In this document: one piece after another, positions 18,187 through 27,601 of the stretch
Position numbering within the stretch: position 1 is the stretch's first letter
How the letters are laid out: each line of letters begins with the position of its first letter
NCBI RefSeq assembly: GCF_900105755.1
Contig: NZ_FNTQ01000001.1
Location: forward strand, 2,914,001 to 2,978,000
DNA from: Streptomyces sp. Ag109_O5-10
GTDB taxonomy: Bacteria; Actinomycetota; Actinomycetes; Streptomycetales; Streptomycetaceae
DNA: 64,000 nt
Direction of reading: 5' to 3'
Notes under the pieces: model-generated
Databases searched by the model: none
Told to the model about the DNA's origin: nothing
What the model saw: only the letters and a program-made list of their open reading frames with translations
Position numbers and translations under genes: made by a program

Positions 18187-20810
18187 TCAGCGCATCAGCA
18201 CCCCGGCCCCCGTCACCGCCCCCTCCACGGGCACCACCACCAGGCCCAGTTCCGCGCCGGACGCCAGCAGGCGGTGGGTGGGGAGGATGCGCACGGTGTA
18301 GCCGTAGGGGCCCGTGCGGTCCAGTGAGAGGGGGCCCTCGTAGGTCCAGTGGCCCTCCAGGTCGGGGCCGGAGACCGGCTTGAGGGGCACCGTGGCCGCG
18401 TCCGTGATGCGGTCCTCCGGGTCGACGCGGCCGGAGACGGCCTGGACCTCCACGTCGTCGGGGGCGAGGTCGCCGAGGCGGACGCGGACCCGGACGGCGA
18501 GGGTGGTGCCGAGCTCGGCGGTGGGGGTGGAGGCGGCCGTCTCGACGTGGTCCACCGAGACGCCGTGCCAGGCCGCCCGCACCCTGCCCTTCCAGGCGGA
18601 GAGTTCGCGGGCCGTGTCCGGGGTCATGGACCGGTGGGCGTGGGCCGCCGGGGTGTAGAGGCGCTCCACGTACTCCCGGACCATGCGGCCCGCCAGCACC
18701 TTGGGGCCGAGGAGGGTGAGGGTCTGGCGGACCATCTCGATCCAGCGGTCCGGCAGGCCGCTGCGGCCGCGCTCGTAGAAGCGCGGGGTGACCCGCTGTT
18801 CGAGGAGGTCGTACAGCGCGGCGGCCTCGATGTCGTCCCGGCGGTCGGGATCGGTGCCGGCGCCGTCGGCCGTCGGGATCGCCCAGCCGAAGTCCGGCTG
18901 GAACCACTCGTCCCACCAGCCGTCCAGGACGGAGAGGTTGAGGCCGCCGTTGAGCGCCGCCTTCATCCCGCTCGTCCCGCAGGCCTCCAGGGGCCGGAGG
19001 GGGTTGTTGAGCCAGATGTCGCAGCCGGGCAGCAGCTTCTGCGCCATCGCCATGCCGTAGTCGGGCAGGAAGACGACGCGGTGCCGGACGCGCGGGTCGT
19101 CGGTGAAGCGGACCAGTTCCTGGACCAGCCGCTTGCCACCGTCGTCGGCCGGGTGCGCCTTGCCGGCCACCACGATCTGGATCGGGCGGTCCGGGTGGGT
19201 CAGGAGGTCCATCAGCCGGTCGCGGTCGCGCAGCATGAGCGTGAGACGTTTGTACGAGGGGACGCGCCGCGCGAACCCGATGGTGAGCACGTCGGGGTCG
19301 AGGACGCCGTCGATCCACCCCAGCTCGGCCGTCCCGGCGCCGCGCTGCCGCCAGGACGCCCGCAGCCGCTCCCGCACCTCCAGCACCAGTTGCTCGCGCA
19401 GGCCGCGGCGCAGCTCCCAGATCTCCTGGTCGGCGACCTCGGCGACGGCGTCCCAGCGTTCCGGGCCGCCGACCGTCAGCGCCTCCTCGGTACGGCGGTC
19501 GCCGAGCTGCCGGGCGCCCAGCCGGACCACCTCCGGGGCCACCCAGGTCGGCGCGTGCACCCCGTTCGTCACCGAGGTGATCGGCACCTCGTCGGGGTCG
19601 AAGCCCGGCCAGAGCCCGGAGAACATCTCCCGGCTGACGTTGCCGTGCAGCAGCGAGACCCCGTTGGCGCGCTGGGCGAGCCGCAGCCCCATCACGGCCA
19701 TGTTGAACAGGTTGGGCTCGCCGCCGGGGTAGGTCTCCATGCCGAGCCGCAGGATGTGCTCCACCCCGATTCCGGGGAGTTCGGCGTCGGCGCCGAAGTG
19801 GTGGGCGACCAGCTCACGGTCGAACCGGTCGATGCCGGCCGGGACGGGCGTGTGGGTGGTGAAGACCGTGCCGGCGCGGACCGCCTCCAGGGCCGCGTCG
19901 AAGTCCAGCCCGGCGGCGACCAGTTCGGCGATCCGCTCCAGGCCCAGGAAGCCGGCGTGGCCCTCGTTGGTGTGGAAGACCTCCGGCGCGGGGTGGCCGG
20001 TCAGCCGGCAGTACGTCCGTACGGCCCGTACGCCCCCTATCCCGAGCAGCATCTCCTGGAGCAGCCGGTGCTCGCTGCCGCCGCCGTAGAGCCGGTCGGT
20101 GACCCCGCGTTCGCCGGTGTCGTTCTCCTCGACGTCCGAGTCCAGCATCAGCAGCGGCACCCGGCCGACCTGGGCAAGCCAGATGCGGGCGCGCAGCAGT
20201 CTGCCGCCGGGCAGCGCGAGGGAGACGTGCGCCGGGGTGCCGTCGGCCTCCTTCAGCAGGGCCACGGGGAGTTCGTTGGGGTCGAGGACGGGATAGTGCT
20301 CCTGCTGCCAGCCGTCCCGGGACAGGGTCTGCCGGAAGTAGCCGTGCCGGTAGAGCAGGCCGACGCCGATCAGCGGCACGCCGAGGTCGCTGGCCGACTT
20401 GAGGTGGTCGCCGGCCAGGATGCCGAGGCCGCCGGAGTACTGCGGCAGTGCGGCCGTGATCCCGAACTCGGGTGAGAAGTAGGCCACGGCGGCCGGTAGT
20501 TCGGTCGGCTGCGGGCGGGTCTGGTACCAGCGGTCGCCGGTCACGTAGTCGCCCAGGTCGTCGGCGACCGCGGTCAGCCGGCGCAGGAAGCGGCGGTCCC
20601 CGGCCAGCTCGGCGAGGCGCGCCGGCGGCACACTGCCGAGCAGCCGCACCGGGTCGCCCTCGGAGGCGGCCCAGCGTTCGGGGTCGACGGCCTGGAAGAG
20701 ATCACGGGTCTCGGCGTGCCAGGACCAGCGCAGGTTACGGGCCAGGTCGCTGAGGGGCGGAGGGGTTCGGGGAGAACGGGACGGACGGTGAACCGACGGA
20801 TCGCCTTCAC
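18187..20810 (-). CDS. glgP: Alpha-glucan (glycogen) phosphorylase GlgP, apparent -1 frameshift near the start
   Basis: About 870 residues, the short actinobacterial/thermophile type of phosphorylase, which releases glucose-1-phosphate from alpha-1,4-glucans. Conserved features include NLRWSWHAETRDLF near the start, YFSPEFGI, VFHTNEGHAGFLGLERI, and the PLP lysine region CGTSGMKAALNGGLNLSVLDGWW. The body frame stays open up to a GTG at 20817, which would give a non-family N-terminus (MECEGDPSVHR). The GTG at 20810 follows GAGGTGGAAT and reads VKAIRRFTVRPVLPEPLRP, the expected N-terminus. It shifts out of frame at the C run opposite 20754-20757; one added C would restore PLSDLARNLRW. This is either a sequencing error or a real mutation that would cripple normal initiation. 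Confidence 0.9.
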
Positions 20811-20907
20811 ATTCCACCTCGACGCGAGTGCGGAGGGGGACGCACAGCGCTGTGCGTCCCGTCGTACCTGTCGACCGTAGTGGTTACTTCGGGGTTGGTG
20901 GGGGCGA

Positions 20908-23900
20908 TCAGGGGGCGGCGGGGTCGACGAATTCCAGGTCGTCGGGGAGGACGTGGCCGAGCTGCTCCAGACGGCGGGCAACCTCGGTGGGGGTGCGGCG
21001 GAGGCGGTGGGCGGCGTGGAGGATGTGGGTGAGGGGGATGGGCGACGTGGTGCGGAACCAGTGGGCGGGCCCCGCATCGGGGATACGCAGGAGAATCATG
21101 TCCTCCCCGTTCGTCCAGTCCCCCGCCGGCGGCTCGGGCGCCAGGTCGTAACCGTGACGGGTCAGAGAGCCGGTGGTCTCCTCTCGTGGCACACGGTGTT
21201 CATGCTCGGCGCGCAGCACGTGCTGCCAGGGCACCTGACGCGCCGGGTCCAGCCAGGGCTCGTGCCCCGCGAGGTCCTGGCTCACCAGTGTCAGCTCCTG
21301 GTAGTCGCGGGCGCGACAGGGGGGTTCGTCCAGACCGGGCACAGGGAAGCCCAGATCGATTAGTCGCCGCGCGATCTCCAGGTCGGACAGGCCGTACTCA
21401 CGGGACAGTTCCAGCACGGCGTTGGCAGACAGCCGGCCCGACCCGGACGACCGGGCCAGGTAGACCGAGTACCTCGTCGCCAGATCCTCGACCAGTCTTG
21501 CGCACAGGTCCCTCTCCTCCGCCGACGGCAGTTCGGGCACGGCGTACCCCAACTCGGTCGCCCGGCGTGCCAGATCGTCCACACGGGCACCGCTTCGCCT
21601 GGAGACCTCGAAGATGTGGCGGAGTGGCAGAACGGTGTCCGTCCATCGCCACGGCGGCCGTCCGTTGGCGAACTCGCTGATGAGCGAGAGGTCCAGGACG
21701 TCGGTCCGGCTAGGGACGGAGTCCGGCGAGAGCCGGTGTCCGGCAGCGGTCAGCGTCTCGGCGATCCTGTCCGCCTGCCCGGGAAACGCGGCCGCGGCCA
21801 CGGCCAAATGAATCCGTGGGACCGGCTGGTCGTGGGGCAGCTCGGCGCCATGGGGATCAAGTTGGCCGCGCGGCACCATCCGGGACAGGTGCTTCCGGTC
21901 CGGAGGCCAGGCGCCGGACACGAGCAGTCTGTCGAACTCCTCGTCGCTGGGCACCCGGAAGCCGAGTGTGGCGACCAGACGCGCGGCCTCGCGGGGGTCG
22001 TGTCCGTACATGCCGAGGCGGTTGACGCCCACTTCGTCCCCCGGCCGGAGCCACGGCTCGATGCCGTCCCCGTCCCGGCTGAGCATCTTCACCAACTGGG
22101 TGGGGGCGATCTCCGTGTCACCGCTGAGGACCTCGGCCAGACGGCGCAGGATCGCTTCCTCGGGGAGGCGTAGACCGAACTCCCGCAGTCGCTCGGTGAC
22201 GTAGGCGAGCGTCCGGCCGCTGCCCAGGCAACCGGTCAGTATCTGCCCCGGGGCCAGCACGTCGTCCCGATCGAAGACAGCGTCCAGAACCAGGTCGTCG
22301 GTGGGGCGGGCCGCCGGCGTCGCGGGGCGCCGAAGAACCACTCCGGAACCGCGGTCGGCCGTAGCCCACACTCTCGCCCGCCATTCGGTGAAGACGCTGC
22401 TCACGCTGCTGATCACGGTGGCCCCACCGGCCGTCCTGCCCCGCTCGACCAGCCACTGATCGGCCGGGCAGCAGCCCACGGCGGCGATGTCCAGCGGCAG
22501 GGACGTCCCCAGGACGGTGCGGATCGAGAACTTGTGGCCGCAGGAGACGCCGTACTCCGCGATCAGGTCGGCGAGCGAGCCCTGCCGCCCCGCCGGCGTC
22601 TTGCCGTCGGAAAGCCTTCCGTCGTACCTCGGCCACCCGCCGACCACCAGACCCTGCAGCCACTCCAACGTCAGTACCCGTGCGTCCTCCTCGAACAGGG
22701 CGGGGATCTTGTCGGCCAGAAGCCGGCTCACGTACTCCTCGTGGTCGTCGAGGATCGCCGACCGGTCGACACTCAGCCGAGGGGCGTGCTCCCCGGTGAG
22801 GTTGACCACCGCGCCGAAGCGTGCCTCTCCCGCCCACAGTCCGTCTGCCAGGACCGCTCCGAGGCCGGGGCACCACCACACCCCGTCCCCTGCCTCCTGG
22901 GCCGATACGGTCTCGCCGTCCCGGGTTCTCCACCCCCCGGAATACTGGTCGGGAAGGCCCGAACCCGCGTGGTCCGACAGCTTTCCGGCCTCCCACATCA
23001 GGGGCTCTTTCCCGTCCTCCGCCACCCGCACCGAGAAGTCCGACACCCACAACTGCCTCCGCAGCACCTCCCCGCAGGAGACCTTCTCCTCGGGGTCCCG
23101 CAGGTACAGCCGCACCTTGGTCCCCGCCCGCAGCACCGATTTCTCGGACCGGATGCTGAACAACGCGCCGGGACCGTCGATGTGCACCACCAGCCGCTCA
23201 CCGGGCTGCATGTTCGTCCCGAGCCTGCTGGTCGTCACCCGGATCTCGTCGGCGAGCATGAAGTAGCTGAGCACCCCGACACCGAACCGGCTGTTCGGAT
23301 GGAAGGGGATCCCTTCCTTGTCCCACTCCGCCCATTCGGCCAGGAAGTCCCGCTCCTCCACGAACCGGCTGCCCGCGAAGGCGAACAGCCTGCGCAGTTC
23401 GTTACGGCCCATGCCGATGCCGTTGTCGTGACACTCGATGTAGGGACGGCCCTCCTCCACGCCCTGGGTGAAGACGATCTCCCCCTGCCAGTCGGCGCGT
23501 TCGTCGGGGTTGCGACGGTTCCACAGCTCGGTGCGCGCCCAGCGGTAACGGCAGGCATCCAGCGCGTTCTGGTACAGCTCGCGCAGCGCGAGCGTGCGGT
23601 CCCGGTACAGCTGCTCGCCCATGAGCAGGTCGCGGACCCGGTCACCGTCGAGGCGGAACCGCACGTCGACGGCCTCGTAACGGGGCGCCTCGTCGTCGTT
23701 CACGGCAGGCGTGACCTTGCCCGAGCCGAAGCCTGCCGGGACGCCCCAGGCCGCGACGCGGGCACCGTCCGGCCGGGTCAGGACGGCACGCACGGTACGG
23801 TCGAGGACGTCGATGTGCTGGCCCAGGGCGAGCTCGACGGACTGGTGCGGACACTCGACGGACAGGACGCGGCGCGGACCGTCCGGTTGCCAGTCGATGC

Positions 23901-25620
23901 TGCTCAGCGTCTCCCTGAACTCCTTGCCGTCGACGGGGTCGCTGATGCCGAGGTGCTCGGCAACCAGCGAGGGCAGCAGCACGGGGTCGACCGCCATGTG
24001 GTGGGCGACGGTCAGCAGGGTGCCGATCCTGTCCCAGTCGACGGTGTGTTCGGCGCGCTGCAGACCGGCGACGGTCTCCGTGTGTGGAGGTCGGGTCTGC
24101 TCGAGATCGAGCCCGATGAGGTCGACCAGTCGGCGCAGCCGGGCGGCGCCGAGTACCTGGCGAACCAGCGGGTGCTCGAACTCCGTCCCGGACGGCGGCG
24201 CCGCCAGCCCGGCGAGTCCGGACCGCCGTACGTCGTCGCGGGCGGCCGGCAGCCGCAGCAGCCACTGCCGGGCCAGCCACCAGGCGACGGCCCGGGCCTC
24301 TCCGTGCCGGCCGCGCTCCCTGGCCCGCCGCTCACGGTCCCTGAGGGCCGTGTGGCCGGAGAAGTACCGCTCGAAGGCCCCGCGGGTTCCGAACCCGCAG
24401 CTCTGCTCGGGAGGCGGGCCGTCCGTCAGGGTCCACGGCTGTATGTCCCGAGCCTGGTAGGCGAGTTGGGTGCCGAACGCGGTGTACAGGAAGGGGCCGA
24501 GGACCAGCAGGGCGGCCTCGGTGAGGCTGAGGTCGGGTGCGCCGCGCAGCATCGCGGCCACACAGCTCTCCATCCGGCGCTCGCACCCGGACGGCCGCCA
24601 GATGTCGCCGTGATCGTCGAGCCACGCGTTGGCGGTGTCGGTGTCCTGGCCCCACAGGCCCACCAGGGCGGCGACCGCGTCCCGCACCCGGGTGACCGTC
24701 TCATCACGCTGGGCCTCGGTCAGCTCCCCCCGCCGCACCCGGTGCCATGCCTCGTGCTCGACGGCCGCCTTATGCCACCGGTGTTCTCCCACCTGCCGTC
24801 CCCTGCCCGCGCCGTGCGCGGGGAACAGCAGCAGATTCTCCTGGCCAGTGGCATAGGTGATCTGAACACGCTGGTCGGAGTGGAACCCGTCGTCCCGGGC
24901 GATCGCGCGGACCCGTTCGTCGAGCAGGGGCTCCATCGTGTGCAGGGTGCCGGGCGCCGACGGGTCGCGCGCGATCTCGGTGAGGGCGCGCGTGAAGTAC
25001 GAGTATCCGCGCGTCTCGTCGTCGGTGAGCGCACCGTCCTCGCGCCCGTATCCCGCGATCTCGTAGCGGGTGCAGGCGTAGACATGTGCGTACCGCGGCC
25101 TTCCGGACGCGTCGCGGTCGTCGTAACCGGTACGGCCCTTCCCCCAGTTCATGACGTCGCCGAGGGACTTGGAACCCGTCTCGAAGGGCTCCCGGCAGGC
25201 ATCGACGGCGACGACGAGTTGTGCGGCGAACGACTTTCTGAGGAACTCGCCGAACTCGATCCTGAGGCAATGACTGCGAAAGCGCAGCGAGTCGTACTGA
25301 GCGGGCCCGGTCACCAGGTAGTCCGTGCCATCGGAGTGGAAGCCGTGGCCGGACAGGACGACCAGGAGATGGTCGCCGGCCGCCGCCTTCCGCACGAACT
25401 GCTCGATCTCCTCCTCGATCACCTGGGCGTGCAGTTCGTCGGCCTCCAGGACCTCCGGCTCCTGGTAGCCGGACTCCTGTAACGCCGCTGCCAGGGCGCG
25501 CAGTTCGCCGGTGATGAACGGCATCGACCGGAAGGTGCGGTCACGATATCGGCCCACGCCCACCAGCAGCGCGCGGAACCTCCGTTCCCGTCCGTCCGGT
25601 CCGCAACCGCTAGCGGTCAC
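20908..25620 (-). CDS. Giant conflict-system protein: caspase-like protease, Hsp90-type ATPase, winged-helix repeats
   Basis: A 1570-residue intracellular protein. Residues about 15-275 are a caspase-like (C14) protease: beta strand FRALLVGVGRY, catalytic His92 in LLVVLSGHGFHSDG and Cys142 in VVAVDACREPF. Residues about 275-650 are alpha-helical and unassigned. Residues about 655-900 form a GHKL/Hsp90-type ATPase with ALRELYQNALDACR (near 678), HDNGIGMG (near 732) and RFGVGVLSYF (near 780). The C-terminal third holds about seven units of 63-75 residues, each with a motif like ARRLxxLGxxVP (near 1142, 1212, 1287, 1350, 1413, 1487, 1550). This matches the caspase/Hsp90/winged-helix architecture described computationally for bacterial conflict systems. 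Codon 47 is TTA (25480-25482), so bldA control is likely. It overlaps the upstream small gene by 11 bp. No biochemical function is established. Confidence 0.85.
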   Translation of the reverse strand: MTASGCGPDGRERRFRALLVGVGRYRDRTFRSMPFITGELRALAAALQESGYQEPEVLEADELHAQVIEEEIEQFVRKAAAGDHLLVVLSGHGFHSDGTDYLVTGPAQYDSLRFRSHCLRIEFGEFLRKSFAAQLVVAVDACREPFETGSKSLGDVMNWGKGRTGYDDRDASGRPRYAHVYACTRYEIAGYGREDGALTDDETRGYSYFTRALTEIARDPSAPGTLHTMEPLLDERVRAIARDDGFHSDQRVQITYATGQENLLLFPAHGAGRGRQVGEHRWHKAAVEHEAWHRVRRGELTEAQRDETVTRVRDAVAALVGLWGQDTDTANAWLDDHGDIWRPSGCERRMESCVAAMLRGAPDLSLTEAALLVLGPFLYTAFGTQLAYQARDIQPWTLTDGPPPEQSCGFGTRGAFERYFSGHTALRDRERRARERGRHGEARAVAWWLARQWLLRLPAARDDVRRSGLAGLAAPPSGTEFEHPLVRQVLGAARLRRLVDLIGLDLEQTRPPHTETVAGLQRAEHTVDWDRIGTLLTVAHHMAVDPVLLPSLVAEHLGISDPVDGKEFRETLSSIDWQPDGPRRVLSVECPHQSVELALGQHIDVLDRTVRAVLTRPDGARVAAWGVPAGFGSGKVTPAVNDDEAPRYEAVDVRFRLDGDRVRDLLMGEQLYRDRTLALRELYQNALDACRYRWARTELWNRRNPDERADWQGEIVFTQGVEEGRPYIECHDNGIGMGRNELRRLFAFAGSRFVEERDFLAEWAEWDKEGIPFHPNSRFGVGVLSYFMLADEIRVTTSRLGTNMQPGERLVVHIDGPGALFSIRSEKSVLRAGTKVRLYLRDPEEKVSCGEVLRRQLWVSDFSVRVAEDGKEPLMWEAGKLSDHAGSGLPDQYSGGWRTRDGETVSAQEAGDGVWWCPGLGAVLADGLWAGEARFGAVVNLTGEHAPRLSVDRSAILDDHEEYVSRLLADKIPALFEEDARVLTLEWLQGLVVGGWPRYDGRLSDGKTPAGRQGSLADLIAEYGVSCGHKFSIRTVLGTSLPLDIAAVGCCPADQWLVERGRTAGGATVISSVSSVFTEWRARVWATADRGSGVVLRRPATPAARPTDDLVLDAVFDRDDVLAPGQILTGCLGSGRTLAYVTERLREFGLRLPEEAILRRLAEVLSGDTEIAPTQLVKMLSRDGDGIEPWLRPGDEVGVNRLGMYGHDPREAARLVATLGFRVPSDEEFDRLLVSGAWPPDRKHLSRMVPRGQLDPHGAELPHDQPVPRIHLAVAAAAFPGQADRIAETLTAAGHRLSPDSVPSRTDVLDLSLISEFANGRPPWRWTDTVLPLRHIFEVSRRSGARVDDLARRATELGYAVPELPSAEERDLCARLVEDLATRYSVYLARSSGSGRLSANAVLELSREYGLSDLEIARRLIDLGFPVPGLDEPPCRARDYQELTLVSQDLAGHEPWLDPARQVPWQHVLRAEHEHRVPREETTGSLTRHGYDLAPEPPAGDWTNGEDMILLRIPDAGPAHWFRTTSPIPLTHILHAAHRLRRTPTEVARRLEQLGHVLPDDLEFVDPAAP

Positions 25621-25975
25621 CGCGGGCCAACCGCGGGCTGAGCGTCAGCTGGATGCCACCGGTGCGCTGGGCCTGGGCACCGACCCCCAGGACGACGAGC
25701 TGTCCAGAGGCGGTGAGCTGGCAGGAGACCTGAACCTGGGAGATGCCCCAGCCGTCCGGCCCCGCCTGGTCGAGTCCGGCGAAGGCGTCCCGGAGCCCGT
25801 TGAGCGTGCGGGTCAACTGGGCGTTGAGATCGGCGGCCTTGAACGTACGGCGGCTCGTCCGGGGTTCGTCGTCGCCACGCCGTCCGAAGGACTTGTCGCG
25901 TACGTCGCCCGGCCCGTCGTCCAGCACGAGGAACTCCAGCTCCTCGGAGGCCGGCTCCCCTGCGTACAACTCCAT
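25610..25975 (-). CDS. Trypsin-co-occurring domain (CU044_2847-type) small protein
   Basis: A protein of about 121 residues starting MELYAGEPASEELEFLVLDD. It ends with the pattern QVSCQLTASGQLVVLGVGAQAQRTGGIQLTLSPR, an all-beta C-terminus typical of the trypco/CU044_2847 family. That family accompanies trypsin-like or caspase effectors and NTPase switches in actinobacteria. I chose ATG 25975 because GGGGGAG precedes it at good spacing; a GTG at 25990 is the alternative. The stop lies inside the start region of the 1570-residue protein, so the two are translationally coupled. The small protein is probably an adaptor or sensor for it. Exact role unknown. Confidence 0.75.
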   Translation of the reverse strand: MELYAGEPASEELEFLVLDDGPGDVRDKSFGRRGDDEPRTSRRTFKAADLNAQLTRTLNGLRDAFAGLDQAGPDGWGISQVQVSCQLTASGQLVVLGVGAQAQRTGGIQLTLSPRLARGDR

Positions 25976-26013
25976 GCCCGGCTCCCCCACACTCAGCGCG
26001 TCACGTCCGGCCG

Positions 26014-26019
26014 ATCATA
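26014..26019 (-). promoter_or_regulatory. -10 box of the conflict operon
   Basis: On the minus strand TATGAT, nearly the perfect sigma-70-type -10, lies about 38 nt before the ATG at 25975. This gives a predicted leader of roughly 30 nt. No good -35 is visible at 17-18 nt, so an activator may be needed. Confidence 0.45.
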
Positions 26020-26133
26020 AGCCCAACGGCCAGGCGCGACGGTCCGGTCGGTGAAACCCGCCCCGGCGGTCTTGTGGCTCCCCAGCCGGCACGAGACGCT
26101 GCCCATCCGAGCTGAGGAGGGGGACTCACAGCC

Positions 26134-27348
26134 ATGGCACGGACGTACAGCCCGCGGCTGCGTCTGGTGGGGGGCCTGACCGCGGTCGTGACGGCCGCGG
26201 TGCTGTCGGCGGCCACCCTGCCCGCGCACGCCGTACCGGAGGGAACCGTCGTCGGCGCCGGCCGGGCCGGTTCGGTAGGCGGGAGTTATCTGGTGACGCT
26301 CAAGGAGGGGATCAAGGGGGCGTCGGCGGCCGGGAGGGACGTCGCCGCCCGGTATGGGGCGAAAATAAGCCATACTTACGGCACCGTGCTGAACGGCTAC
26401 GCCGTCGAGGCAAGCGCTGCACAGGCCGGGCGGCTCGCCGCGGACTCGCGGGTCGCCTCCGTCGTCCAGGACAGCCGGGTCCGACTGACGCGCGCCCAGC
26501 GGAACGTACAGAGGAACCCGCCGTCCTGGGGGCTGGACCGCGTCGACCAGGCGGGGCTCCCGCTGAACAGGTCGTACACCTCGCCCGGATCGGCGGGCGC
26601 CGGCGTCACCGTGTACGTGATCGACACGGGTGTCCGCATCACGCACACCGACTTCGGCGGACGCGCGAGCTACGGCTGGGACTTCGTCGGGAACGACGGC
26701 TCCGCCGGTGACGGCAACGGGCACGGCACCCATGTCGCCGGCATCATCGCCGGTGCCGGGTACGGCGTCGCCAAGAAGGCCCGGGTGGTCTCCGTGCGGG
26801 TCCTGGACGACACCGGGGCGGGCACCACCGCCCAGGTCATCGCCGGTGTCGACTGGGTCACCGCGCACGCCCGCAGACCGGCCGTCGCCAACCTCAGCCT
26901 GGGTGGCTTCCACAGCGCCCAACTGGACACCGCCGTACGGAACTCGATCAGGGCGGGCGTGACCTACACGGTCGCCGCCGGCAACGGCGACGTCCCGGCC
27001 GCCCGCTACTCGCCGGCCGACGTGCCGCAGGCCCTCACCGTCGGCGCCACCGACCGCACCGACGCCCGCGCGGGCTTCTCCGACTACGGCTTGGCCGTCG
27101 ACCTGTTCGCCCCGGGCGTGGCGATCACCTCGGACTCGAACACGAGCGACACGGCCAGGGCCACCTACTCGGGTACGTCGATGGCGGCACCGCACGTCGC
27201 GGGCGCCGCCGCCCTCTTCCTCGCCGGGCACCGCGGGGCGACCCCCGCACAGGTCGCCGCCGCCCTGATTGCGGGGGCGGCGAGCGGGAAGGTGTCCGAT
27301 GCGGGGCACGGGTCGCCCAACAGGCTGCTTCGGGTGCCGGAGTCGTAA
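26134..27348 (+). CDS. Secreted S8 subtilisin-like serine protease
   Basis: A 404-residue secreted protease. A signal peptide (LRLVGGLTAVVTAAVLSAAT, then AHA) is followed by an inhibitor I9 propeptide (GSYLVTLKEG through VASVVQDSRVRL). The mature subtilase begins near residue 130. The catalytic triad is Asp164 in VYVIDTGV, His197 in GHGTHVAGI and Ser349 in SGTSMAAPHVAG; the oxyanion region NLSLGG is present. GAGGAGGGGG lies upstream of the ATG. It is divergent from the caspase operon and sits between it and glgE. Subtilases are common in streptomycetes, and being exported it is not an obvious partner of the intracellular caspase. Confidence 0.94.
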   Translation: MARTYSPRLRLVGGLTAVVTAAVLSAATLPAHAVPEGTVVGAGRAGSVGGSYLVTLKEGIKGASAAGRDVAARYGAKISHTYGTVLNGYAVEASAAQAGRLAADSRVASVVQDSRVRLTRAQRNVQRNPPSWGLDRVDQAGLPLNRSYTSPGSAGAGVTVYVIDTGVRITHTDFGGRASYGWDFVGNDGSAGDGNGHGTHVAGIIAGAGYGVAKKARVVSVRVLDDTGAGTTAQVIAGVDWVTAHARRPAVANLSLGGFHSAQLDTAVRNSIRAGVTYTVAAGNGDVPAARYSPADVPQALTVGATDRTDARAGFSDYGLAVDLFAPGVAITSDSNTSDTARATYSGTSMAAPHVAGAAALFLAGHRGATPAQVAAALIAGAASGKVSDAGHGSPNRLLRVPES

Positions 27349-27374
27349 AGCGGTTTCTGGTACGCGATCACGCC

Positions 27375-27405
27375 ACCGGCCCCGTTCGCCGTGAACGGGG
27401 CCGGT
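27375..27405 (+). terminator. Hairpin terminator after the subtilase gene
   Basis: Perfect 13-bp stem (accggccccgttc at 27375-27387, complement at 27393-27405), 5-nt loop, followed by CTTGT, 26 bp after the stop codon. Confidence 0.85.
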
Positions 27406-27601
27406 CTTGTACGTAGACATACGGCTGAGTAGTTAACAAAGTGCCGGATTGCCCACCCGAATAGGGTGGGAAGGCTCCTCCGGTACACCCCACAGACACA
27501 GCACTGACACCAGGCAGCGGTACAACACCACCCACACCCCGCAGGACCCACCTCCCCACCACCCATCCGCCCACACCCAGTTGCCGCGGACAGGAGCGGT
27601 C
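27406..27601 (+). promoter_or_regulatory. Leader and promoter region of the glgE operon
   Basis: This 196-bp stretch contains a relatively A+T-rich segment (cgtagacatacggctgagta, gttaacaaag) suited to a promoter. A 7-bp perfect hairpin follows (cccaccc/gggtggg, 27452-27470) and then a C/A-rich stretch running to the start codon. The glgE frame is open through this C/A-rich part, but it reads as low-complexity His/Pro/Thr and lacks a good start, so I treat it as leader. Confidence 0.4.

Noticed and set aside
26134..27348. Subtilase as the protease partner of the trypco/caspase operon
   Set aside because: It has a signal peptide and propeptide, so it is secreted, and it is divergently transcribed with its own terminator; co-function is not supported.
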